From contig JAPHRL010000244.1 in assembly GCA_026195755.1 (NCBI GenBank), positions 1-5,260 of the forward strand: DNA of 5,260 bases, read 5' to 3'. A program made the translations under genes and the position numbers. Positions 1 through 4,640 of this stretch are shown piece after piece (positions within the stretch are counted from its first letter, which is position 1; each line of letters starts with the position of its first letter). This stretch comes from Kangiella sp. (GTDB taxonomy: Bacteria > Pseudomonadota > Gammaproteobacteria > Enterobacterales > Kangiellaceae). The notes under the pieces were generated by a model. The model saw nothing but the letters and a program-made list of their open reading frames with translations, had not been told where the DNA came from and ran no database searches.

Positions 1-198
1 GCGATTATCATCTCTACGATGTTCAAAGCGATTATCGCGATTATGGCGTTGCTCAAAACGATTTGCATCATGACGCTTTTCAACGGCATTACTGCGTGCC
101 TGATTAGACTGAGGACCTTTGTGCTCTTTGGCAAAACCAACTTGAGACAGACCCAGGCCCAATGTCATGATCAGTGCTGTGGTTATCATTTTATTCAT
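1..198 (-). CDS. Secreted Arg/His/Asn/Asp-rich small protein, 3' end outside window (RcnB-like?)
   Basis: The ATG is preceded by a strong AAGGAG Shine-Dalgarno (complement of 205-210) at 6 nt spacing, and 66 codons stay open to the left edge. Residues 1-23 form a Sec signal peptide: a short Lys-containing start, a hydrophobic core around residues 8-21, and a likely cut after VGFA-23. The exported part is extremely polar. From residue 42 it is built from Arg, His, Asp, Asn, Glu and Phe, with a loose ten-residue repeat (NRFEQRHNRD, then NRFEHRRDDN). Signal peptides followed by such Arg/His/Asp stretches are typical of RcnB-type periplasmic proteins (nickel/cobalt homeostasis) and related DUFs. 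The diagnostic C-terminal part is not in the window, so the family is an inference. The gene is divergent from the acetyltransferase gene, and an extended -10 lies just upstream. I am confident it is a real exported protein, but not of its function. Confidence 0.75.
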   Translation of the reverse strand, partial: MNKMITTALIMTLGLGLSQVGFAKEHKGPQSNQARSNAVEKRHDANRFEQRHNRDNRFEHRRDDNR

Positions 199-220
199 GG
201 ATAACTCCTTAGGATTCACT

Positions 221-229
221 ATAATACCA
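221..229 (-). promoter_or_regulatory. Extended -10 promoter element for the secreted-protein gene
   Basis: On the minus strand the sequence reads TGG-TATTAT, an extended -10 (TGn) with a good hexamer. It would start transcription near 214, leaving a leader of about 15 nt that holds the AAGGAG site. No convincing -35 hexamer is seen at 16-18 bp, which is common for extended -10 promoters. The overlapping hexamer TATAGT (complement of 218-223) is an alternative. Confidence 0.35.
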
Positions 230-330
230 ACTGAATGGATATTGGGCGCTGAAGGCTCAATAACGTTCATTAGTCACAACTTTACTGCCTGTAAACTGAA
301 TTGTTACTGAATACCCGAAGAAAATCGCAT

Positions 331-335
331 AAGGA
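331..335 (+). promoter_or_regulatory. Ribosome binding site that sets the GNAT start at TTG 343
   Basis: AAGGA lies 7 nt before TTG 343. The upstream in-frame TTG at 301 has no purine-rich site before it and would add 14 basic residues unlike a GNAT N-terminus. Confidence 0.6.
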
Positions 336-342
336 TACTGCT

Positions 343-816
343 TTGAAAATCAAAACATGTGAAATCAAAGACTTAGACCAGCTTGTACCTGCTTTCGATA
401 GTTACCGCCAACGCTATAAACAACCCTCTGAGCCACAAAAAATAGAGCAGTTTTTGCGACAAATGCTGGAACAAGAAACTTCCGTGATTTTACTTTCTTA
501 TGAGAGCGATGAGCTGACTGGCTTTGCTCAGCTGTACCCGTCATATTCCAGTATTGGGCTTGCACCCATTTGGACGTTAAATGATTTCTATGTGTTTGGT
601 GGGACCGGCCGCAAGCAAACTGCAGAGGCTTTACTAAATAGGGCAAAAGATTTGTGCGAAGAAACGAATGCGATTCGGATCGAAGTAACTACCCGCAAAG
701 AAAACCATCGCCTGCATAAAATATATCGTGAATTTGGTTTTGAAAAAGACTTTAAATATGATTATTACTTCCTGCGTATTGATGAGCAGGACATTGCTTC
801 GAAAATGCTGAAATAG
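343..816 (+). CDS. GNAT-family N-acetyltransferase
   Basis: This 157-residue protein has the GNAT fold order. An N-terminal strand (KIKTCEIKDLDQL) is followed by helices 1-2 (about 13-45) and a central strand pair (VILLSYES, then ELTGFAQLYPSYSS, 48-70). Motif A follows (WTLNDFYV, 77-84, then the loop and helix 88-105), then motif B (IRIEVTTRKENHRLHKIYREFGFEKD, read as two pieces at 111-122 and 123-136). Length and the GFxQLYPSxSS stretch suit the single-domain GNATs that acetylate small molecules or protein amino groups using acetyl-CoA. The substrate cannot be told. The CoA pyrophosphate loop, normally R/Q-x-x-G-x-G/A, reads GRKQTA here and lacks the central glycine, so catalysis may be altered. 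The TTG start at 343 is chosen for its AAGGA site. No strong promoter is evident upstream. The gene converges with the MATE gene after 29 bp. Confidence 0.85.
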   Translation: MKIKTCEIKDLDQLVPAFDSYRQRYKQPSEPQKIEQFLRQMLEQETSVILLSYESDELTGFAQLYPSYSSIGLAPIWTLNDFYVFGGTGRKQTAEALLNRAKDLCEETNAIRIEVTTRKENHRLHKIYREFGFEKDFKYDYYFLRIDEQDIASKMLK

Positions 817-845
817 TGTTTTATGGCTGTTAATTAAACCAGTCT

Positions 846-2174
846 TTAGTCGACAATAGTATTGGCCCAGCTTCTGCGTTGCCATAGCCAGATAAAGGCG
901 CCTGTTTGCAGAACTCGGTAGGCAGCGTAGGCGAACCAGATGGTCAAGAAGCCAAAACCGAAATAGGGACCAAGCAACCAGGCTACCGGCAAGAAGAGTA
1001 GCCATTGTGACAAGAGGGAAACATACATCGGTGGCTTAGTATAACCAGCGCCATTCAGTGCATTCATGAACACTAAGCCCATCGCATCAATGATGATAAT
1101 GCCCGCGGAAAGTTTAAATGGCCAGTGGGCAATCTCAAGTGCTGTCTGTTCTGTCAAGAATATGCTCATAATCGGGTCGGTAAATATAAAGAACAGGGTT
1201 GCAAGGCTGATGGCGAAGATTAAAGCCATCTTGGCCACATCCCATCCCCACAAATAGGCATCCTTTGGATCCTGCCTGCCTAGTGCCTGACCGACCAAGG
1301 TCGCCGCACCAATGCCCAGTGCAATACAGGGTAAAATAGCCACCAGCATGACGTTAGTGATGGCGTTTGCGGCAGCAAGCTGGTGTGTCCCGACCATACC
1401 AATAATCCAGAACAGGGCAGTGAAGCCTCCAGCAAAGAATAATTGATGGATAGAGGACGGAAATGAAATTCTGAAAATGGATTTTATGGTTGCCCAGGCC
1501 GCTAATCGCTCCATGTAACCAAATTGCCTGGTGTGTTTAGTCGCTAAAATATGGTAATAAACGGAACCAAGCGCCAACGAAATACTGGTGCCGATACCTG
1601 CTCCTAATGTACCCAGTTCGGGCATGCCAAAGTTACCAAAAATCAAAGTGTAGTTAAGCAGGATGTTCAGCGAATGCATGACCAGCAAGGTGCGTAGGTA
1701 ATATCCCGTTTGCTTAATGGCGCTCCAGTAACTGCGATAACTGAAGTTCAGTCCTATCGCTAAAATTCCAGCAAAGCGCGCCTGCAAATAAGGAATACCC
1801 TCTTCCAATAGCTCAGGGTCGTTATTGAGCAAGCTTAGGATATCAGGGGCAAGAAAGAATAAAATAATACTGGTAGGCAGGGCCAATAGACCAATGATTA
1901 ATAAAGCGGCATTGAGCGGATAGGCGGCCTCGCTTTGTCGACCTTCACCCATGCGGCGCGACACCATGGCCTGAACACCTGCGGCAAAACCAATAAAAAA
2001 GGCCACCGCCATAAAATTGATGAAGCCCGCTATACCTACCGCTGCAATCGCAGCACTCCCCTGAGTACCTACCATGGCGGCATCGACCAGATTCAAAATA
2101 TTCTGCGAGATCATGCCACCGACAATCGGCAAAGAGATCTGGAGAACTTGTTGTGAACGGTCTTTATTGAGCAA
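846..2174 (-). CDS. MATE-family efflux transporter (NorM/DinF type)
   Basis: This is an inner-membrane antiporter of the MATE family, which exports cationic drugs and other organic compounds in exchange for Na+ or H+. From TTG 2174 it has 442 residues, close to the usual 440-460, and the hydrophobic pattern fits 12 helices in two pseudo-symmetric halves. TM1 carries the family signature LPIVGGMISQNILNLVDAAM; its Asp (residue 31) matches the conserved TM1 acidic residue. The loop after TM2 ends in VSRRMGEGR. The second half repeats the theme with ISFPSSIHQLFFAGGF, then GIGAATLVGQALGRQDP. An upstream ATG at 2213 is open, but it has no Shine-Dalgarno, adds 13 residues with two Cys, and overlaps a probable extended -10. 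TTG 2174 has only a weak GGA eight bases upstream, so the start is uncertain. Substrate is unknown. The BLUF gene lies upstream on the same strand, 132 bp away. Confidence 0.9.
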   Translation of the reverse strand: MLNKDRSQQVLQISLPIVGGMISQNILNLVDAAMVGTQGSAAIAAVGIAGFINFMAVAFFIGFAAGVQAMVSRRMGEGRQSEAAYPLNAALLIIGLLALPTSIILFFLAPDILSLLNNDPELLEEGIPYLQARFAGILAIGLNFSYRSYWSAIKQTGYYLRTLLVMHSLNILLNYTLIFGNFGMPELGTLGAGIGTSISLALGSVYYHILATKHTRQFGYMERLAAWATIKSIFRISFPSSIHQLFFAGGFTALFWIIGMVGTHQLAAANAITNVMLVAILPCIALGIGAATLVGQALGRQDPKDAYLWGWDVAKMALIFAISLATLFFIFTDPIMSIFLTEQTALEIAHWPFKLSAGIIIIDAMGLVFMNALNGAGYTKPPMYVSLLSQWLLFLPVAWLLGPYFGFGFLTIWFAYAAYRVLQTGAFIWLWQRRSWANTIVD

Positions 2175-2211
2175 AAGGAATGTCCGAGCGCAGTAACATT
2201 TTATGATGCGC

Positions 2212-2220
2212 ATTGTATCA
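2212..2220 (-). promoter_or_regulatory. Extended -10 promoter element for the MATE gene
   Basis: The minus strand reads TGA-TACAAT, an extended -10 differing from consensus at one hexamer base. The predicted start of transcription is near 2205. The hexamer's last bases overlap the candidate ATG at 2213, which would then not be transcribed; this supports the later TTG start. No good -35 is visible. Confidence 0.4.
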
Positions 2221-2280
2221 GGTATTGCTTAAAGGGCTAGGGCTTGTTTGGAGTAGAGGCAGAATATGGTACGGATTTAG

Positions 2281-2300
2281 AAGCTGCATCCGTGCAGTTT
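2281..2300 (-). terminator. Possible weak terminator hairpin after the BLUF gene
   Basis: An inverted repeat CTGCA-N4-TGCAG (2284-2297) begins about 10 nt after the BLUF stop codon. Two further A-T pairs flank it beyond one mismatch. The downstream minus-strand sequence (CTTCTAAAT) is only mildly U-rich, so termination would be weak. Confidence 0.25.
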
Positions 2301-2306
2301 AAATTC

Positions 2307-2738
2307 TTAGTCTGGGCTTTTACGTAACCAGCGAACATTATCGATAACTTCATCGAAAAAGCCTCTCAGTGTTTCACCACTCATGCTGTAGGGGTTGAAA
2401 TTGGCATCGGAGGAATATTTTAGAAACAGCTGTTTATTATCGTCAGTACGAGTAATCAGTCCCATTGACCATTCACTGAATTGGCGTGCGGTGATTTCCC
2501 GATAATCAAGGATCGCGGGATCTTTATGGCGCTGATCTTGCAGGATTTTGTGATAGATACGGTTAACGGTATTGCGGTCGCCTTCCAGAATTTGCAGAAA
2601 AATACCGTTTGAAAGGCATAATGCGCCGGTAACGCCATCCGCCTGATTGTTGGTTTGAGAATGTTTAAGGATATTCTTGATATCATCGGAACCCAGGGTT
2701 TTACTAATTCGGCTGGCATAGGTTAGTTGCACAAGCAT
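2307..2738 (-). CDS. Short BLUF-domain blue-light photoreceptor (FAD-binding)
   Basis: This 143-residue protein is almost entirely one BLUF domain plus a short helical tail, like PixD-type stand-alone BLUF proteins. It senses blue light through bound FAD and passes the signal to a partner. The start MLVQLTYAS is typical. All photocycle residues are present at AppA-like spacing: Tyr7 (AppA Tyr21), Asn31 (Asn45), Gln49 in FLQILEG (Gln63), Trp90 (Trp104) and Met92 (Met106) in EWSMGL. The segment DGVTGALCLSNGIFLQILEG (residues 34-53) is the family core. Residues 97-143 should form the C-terminal cap helices; there is no EAL, GGDEF or other output domain. Of two ATGs, the second (2738) is chosen because GAGGAG lies 6 nt before it, while it directly abuts the first (2744). 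The gene follows the cytochrome b561 gene on the same strand after 98 bp containing tandem direct repeats. Confidence 0.95.
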   Translation of the reverse strand: MLVQLTYASRISKTLGSDDIKNILKHSQTNNQADGVTGALCLSNGIFLQILEGDRNTVNRIYHKILQDQRHKDPAILDYREITARQFSEWSMGLITRTDDNKQLFLKYSSDANFNPYSMSGETLRGFFDEVIDNVRWLRKSPD

Positions 2739-2744
2739 GGTCAT

Positions 2745-2750
2745 CTCCTC
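2745..2750 (-). promoter_or_regulatory. Ribosome binding site deciding the BLUF start
   Basis: GAGGAG on the minus strand abuts ATG 2744 with no gap but stands 6 nt before ATG 2738. Initiation is therefore expected at 2738, which also gives the usual MLVQLTYAS N-terminus of BLUF domains. Confidence 0.65.
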
Positions 2751-2769
2751 GTTGTTTTAAATGAGGCTA

Positions 2770-2800
2770 GTGAGCTTAAAGTGAGCTTAATAGGCTTTAA
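2770..2800. repeat. Tandem 10-bp direct repeats upstream of the BLUF gene
   Basis: GTGAGCTTAA occurs at 2770-2779 and again, perfectly, at 2781-2790. The period is 11 bp, one helical turn. A degraded third unit, TAGGCTTTAA, follows at 2791-2800. The repeats end about 20 bp upstream of the BLUF ribosome binding site, a natural position for an operator. The binding factor is unknown. Confidence 0.5.
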
Positions 2801-2836
2801 ACTTTAATCGCGTACAGATGAAGAGATTGTGAAGAC

Positions 2837-3391
2837 TTAGGAAGCATCCTTTTTGACCATGCTTTTCCAGACATGATCCCCTGCGAGGCTGTGTACTATA
2901 ACGGCACCAATATGCAGGATAAGGAATAGCGGGATCAGAGCTTCGCCAATTTCATGGCCTTCTTCAACGGCCTCAAAAACTGCGGAACCTGTGCTGTTTT
3001 GCAGCAGAAAGATTAAAGTGCCGGAAACCGCCATCCATAAAAATAACAGTAAGCCTGTAAATTGTACAAGTCCGGCAATACCTTCATGCATCTTTCTGTG
3101 CGGCAGTTTAAATCGGACCAGTTGCCCAATATCCTGTGCGGCCAGTCGCCATTGATGCTTATTAAAGATGGTCCAACCCGTGAAGCTGAGTTTTCCACGA
3201 GTAAATATGCCAGCGCCAAAGCGAGTCAGAACAAACACCAGCACCGCAAGGCCTAAATAAAGGTGCAACAGGTAACCATTGGTATTAAAGCCATCATCGG
3301 CATTTTCGCCGGTTAGCCAGGCAGCGATACCAAACAAAGCTAATCCCCAGTGGATTAATTGAGAGCGGCGAGAGTAGACTTCTGTTTTCAT
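2837..3391 (-). CDS. Cytochrome b561-type di-heme membrane protein
   Basis: This 184-residue inner-membrane protein has four predicted helices (about 12-28, 41-60, 105-130 and 150-170). The histidines sit where bacterial b561/HydC-type cytochromes ligate two b hemes: His14 (SQLIHWGLA) in TM1, His43 (YLLHLYLG) in TM2, His146 (EEGHEIGE) before TM4 and His160 (LILHIGAVIVH) in TM4. His102 (RKMHEG) is extra. Such proteins move electrons between quinol and a partner, e.g. a hydrogenase, a c-type cytochrome, a superoxide or another redox carrier; no partner gene is in the window. The connection between TM2 and TM3 (61-104) is long and basic, so probably cytoplasmic. The ATG has GGAG at 7 nt. Upstream lies a well-spaced FNR/DNR-type promoter, implying induction at low oxygen or by nitric oxide. 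The same-strand BLUF gene follows and could be co-transcribed. Confidence 0.9.
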   Translation of the reverse strand: MKTEVYSRRSQLIHWGLALFGIAAWLTGENADDGFNTNGYLLHLYLGLAVLVFVLTRFGAGIFTRGKLSFTGWTIFNKHQWRLAAQDIGQLVRFKLPHRKMHEGIAGLVQFTGLLLFLWMAVSGTLIFLLQNSTGSAVFEAVEEGHEIGEALIPLFLILHIGAVIVHSLAGDHVWKSMVKKDAS

Positions 3392-3440
3392 GGAACGGCT
3401 CCATTGAATTAATGTAACTCCAATCTAGGAGCTATAGTTC

Positions 3441-3446
3441 AATATA
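3441..3446 (-). promoter_or_regulatory. Extended -10 of the cytochrome b561 promoter
   Basis: The minus strand reads TGT-TATATT, an extended -10 (5 of 6 hexamer matches). Transcription should start near 3434, giving a 42-nt leader before ATG 3391. There is no -35 hexamer; the FNR-type site takes its place. Confidence 0.5.
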
Positions 3447-3468
3447 ACAATGGGCATCTGTAGGTGGC

Positions 3469-3482
3469 TTGATCCAGCTCAA
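3469..3482 (-). promoter_or_regulatory. FNR/DNR/ANR-type operator for the cytochrome b561 gene
   Basis: TTGATCCAGCTCAA (plus strand) matches the FNR consensus TTGAT-N4-ATCAA at 9 of 10 defined positions. It lies within a perfect inverted repeat GCTTGA-N6-TCAAGC (3467-3484). The gap to the -10 hexamer is exactly 22 bp, which centres the site at -41.5, the class II activator position of FNR/CRP proteins. The half-sites are TTGA, not the TGTGA of CRP, so an oxygen- or NO-responsive FNR/ANR/DNR homologue is favoured. Confidence 0.65.
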
Positions 3483-3489
3483 GCAGGGG

Positions 3490-3526
3490 TTACAGACAAA
3501 TGTACTGACTGTGCATTTGTCTGTAA
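3490..3526. repeat. Perfect 13-bp inverted repeat
   Basis: TTACAGACAAATG (3490-3502) and CATTTGTCTGTAA (3514-3526) are exact complements separated by 11 bp. The repeat lies 9 bp beyond the zinc-ribbon stop codon and just upstream of the FNR-type site. It could end the zinc-ribbon transcript, but neither strand shows a following U-run and the stem is AT-rich. A dimeric repressor or activator site near -74 of the cytochrome promoter is the alternative. Confidence 0.7.
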
Positions 3527-3535
3527 TTGGATAAA

Positions 3536-3697
3536 TTAAGAGGTTCTTACAATATTCCCTTTGCTATCAACTTGGATGCGGACTGACTTATGGCAATTGC
3601 GACAGGTTCCAACACCAGCTCCACTTCTAGATACCCCCGTTTTAAAGGTAGAAACAGACCCGCATTTTGGGCATGGAATAGTAAAGGTTGCAGACAT
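3536..3697 (-). CDS. Small two-CxxC zinc-ribbon protein of unknown function
   Basis: A 53-residue ORF starts at ATG 3697 with TTGGAG upstream at 6 nt spacing and ends at TAA 3536-3538. The sequence begins MSATFTIPCPKCGS and contains a second knuckle GTCRNCHKS, so Cys9/Cys12 and Cys32/Cys35 form a four-Cys zinc ribbon with a 19-residue Gly/Ser/Thr-rich loop. The tail SVRIQVDSKGNIVRTS looks like a closing beta hairpin. Zinc ribbons of this size bind nucleic acid or act as small adaptor modules, but no function can be named. The start signal, paired CxxC motifs and standard codon use argue for a real gene despite its size. A possible promoter (TTGCAC-N17-TATATT) lies 69-97 bp upstream. It is 120 bp downstream of comF and may be partly co-transcribed with it. 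Confidence 0.8.
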   Translation of the reverse strand: MSATFTIPCPKCGSVSTFKTGVSRSGAGVGTCRNCHKSVRIQVDSKGNIVRTS

Positions 3698-3765
3698 AAC
3701 AAGCTCCAATTTTGTTGTTTTTCAGAATAAGGTTATAAATGTGTCGAATTTTTTAACACTTTTAA

Positions 3766-3794
3766 AATATAGCCAACTTCTTGAGTGCGTGCAA
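3766..3794 (-). promoter_or_regulatory. Possible sigma-70 promoter for the zinc-ribbon gene
   Basis: On the minus strand TTGCAC (complement of 3789-3794) and TATATT (complement of 3766-3771) are separated by 17 bp. The predicted start near 3759 leaves a leader of about 62 nt. The -35 is weak (3 of 6) and the -10 good (5 of 6). The flanking 3698-3817 stretch is otherwise AT-rich with no clear terminator for comF. Confidence 0.35.
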
Positions 3795-3817
3795 ATTTTT
3801 ATCAGCTTGTCAGCTCG

Positions 3818-4525
3818 TTAGGTTTTAGCAAGACACCAAACATCTATGCGTTCCACACCATGTTTTAAGCACTGCTTTGAAGCTTCTTGAATGGTGGAGC
3901 CGGTGGTAACTACGTCATCGATCAGTGCTATATGTTGAGGAAGTTTCTGTGTAACGCTAAACGCGTGCTTGAGATTTTTGCGACGTTCGATTGCTTTGAG
4001 CCCGATCTGGTGTGGGGTGTCTTTAACGCGAAGCAGTACATGGTCGAGTAGTGGCACTTGCAGTTTGCGAGTCAGATGTTTGGCAATCAACTGTGATTGA
4101 TTAAAGCCCCGTTCACGCAGACGGTTTGAATGTAGCGGGATCGGCACTATCGCTTGAGGAAGATCTTTATCCTCATAGTGATTGTTGATTTCTTCGATCA
4201 GTAAATTGCTGAAACTGCGGATGTGATGAAGTTGCTTTTCGAACTTCATTTCGCTGATGGCATGACTGACCGGGAACTCATAATGAGTCGCAGCGATTAG
4301 CTTCTGGTAGCGTGGCGGCTTCTTCAGGCATTGACCACAAGTAGCGGCAAAAGGTTGCTTGCCCAGGCTGTTACCACATTGCTGGCAGTATTGGCCCTGA
4401 CGTTGCACCGCTGATAAACAGGGCTCACAAAAGCCTAAATGTTCAGCGTTTAAGCCACATAGGGAGCAGTTGCCGTTAAATTGCGGAGCATTCTCGCGAA
4501 CGATAGAAAATAGATTGTAAACCAT
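3818..4525 (-). CDS. comF: ComF/GntX family phosphoribosyltransferase-like protein
   Basis: This 235-residue protein has the two-part ComF layout. The N-terminal zinc module has four Cys pairs: Cys20/23, Cys33/36, Cys47/50 (CQQC) and Cys63/66 (CGQC). The C-terminal type I phosphoribosyltransferase domain carries PIPLHSNRLRERGFNQSQLI (residues 128-147) and the PRPP loop IDDVVTTGST (202-211). ComF proteins act in DNA uptake during natural transformation, probably as cytoplasmic partners of the helicase. The E. coli homologue GntX/YhgH was linked to gluconate use, and no enzymatic substrate is firmly known. Start ATG 4525 has AAGGG 4-5 nt upstream. An in-frame ATG at 4609 lacks such a site and adds 28 residues unlike the family. 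comF next to bioB is a recurring arrangement in gammaproteobacteria. Its start codon and first codons lie inside the BirA-type operator, so its expression may respond to biotin. Confidence 0.92.
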   Translation of the reverse strand: MVYNLFSIVRENAPQFNGNCSLCGLNAEHLGFCEPCLSAVQRQGQYCQQCGNSLGKQPFAATCGQCLKKPPRYQKLIAATHYEFPVSHAISEMKFEKQLHHIRSFSNLLIEEINNHYEDKDLPQAIVPIPLHSNRLRERGFNQSQLIAKHLTRKLQVPLLDHVLLRVKDTPHQIGLKAIERRKNLKHAFSVTQKLPQHIALIDDVVTTGSTIQEASKQCLKHGVERIDVWCLAKT

Positions 4526-4548
4526 AATTCCCTTTATTTGGTTGACAG
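4515..4548. promoter_or_regulatory. BirA-type biotin operator between comF and bioB
   Basis: TTGTAAACC (4515-4523), 16 bp, then GGTTGACAG (4540-4548) matches the BirA operator TTGTAAACC-N15/16-GGTTTACAA. The first half-site is perfect and the second 7 of 9. The second arm contains the bioB -35 (TTGACA), so bound BirA with biotinyl-AMP should block the promoter. The first arm, read on the minus strand, is the start of comF (ATG GTT TAC AA). Confidence 0.85.
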
Positions 4549-4569
4549 TGAGTGATGAAACCGTAAACT
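4542..4569 (+). promoter_or_regulatory. bioB sigma-70 promoter
   Basis: A consensus -35 TTGACA (4542-4547) and a -10 TAAACT (4564-4569, 4 of 6) are separated by 16 bp. The predicted start is near 4576, giving a leader of about 57 nt before bioB. The -35 lies inside the right arm of the BirA-type operator. Confidence 0.6.
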
Positions 4570-4611
4570 TCACGCTATTCTTCCTGAATCTTGCTGCGCG
4601 CGAAGCCATAG

Positions 4612-4640
4612 ACTATAAGGGTTTTTAAAACAATGAGCAA
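4612..4640 (-). promoter_or_regulatory. Possible comF promoter overlapping the bioB start
   Basis: On the minus strand TTGCTC (complement of 4635-4640), a 17-bp spacer and TATAGT (complement of 4612-4617) form a weak-to-moderate sigma-70 promoter. The start would be near 4605, with an 80-nt comF leader that overlaps the predicted bioB leader on the opposite strand. The -35 lies over the bioB start codon. Confidence 0.35.

Noticed and set aside
19..204. Plus-strand 61-codon ORF
   Set aside because: It is the complement of the signal-peptide protein, which has a strong Shine-Dalgarno; this one has none.
227..255. CCAAT/ATTGG-type imperfect palindrome (CCAACTGAATGGATATTGG) as an operator or small repeat element
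   Set aside because: Only the outer four bases pair well and there is no second copy in the window, so chance is not excluded.
817..845. Bidirectional terminator between the convergent GNAT and MATE genes
   Set aside because: The potential stem (CTGTT with AAaCCAG) is short, contains a bulge, and lacks a clear U-run on either side.
634..1005. Minus-strand 123-codon ORF
   Set aside because: It covers the 3' parts of both the GNAT and MATE genes in another frame, and both of those have clear family signatures.
3467..3484. CRP site instead of an FNR-type site
   Set aside because: The half-sites are TTGA/TCAA rather than TGTGA/TCACA, which fits FNR/ANR/DNR better than CRP.
3561..3821. Plus-strand 86-codon ORF
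   Set aside because: It runs antisense across the zinc-ribbon gene and its promoter region, has no ribosome binding site, and its product has no family-like features. The minus-strand gene explains the region better.
4526..4609. N-terminal extension of ComF from ATG 4609
   Set aside because: There is no ribosome binding site at 4609, the 28 added residues do not resemble ComF, and the segment is the bioB promoter and operator region. ATG 4525 has AAGGG at good spacing.
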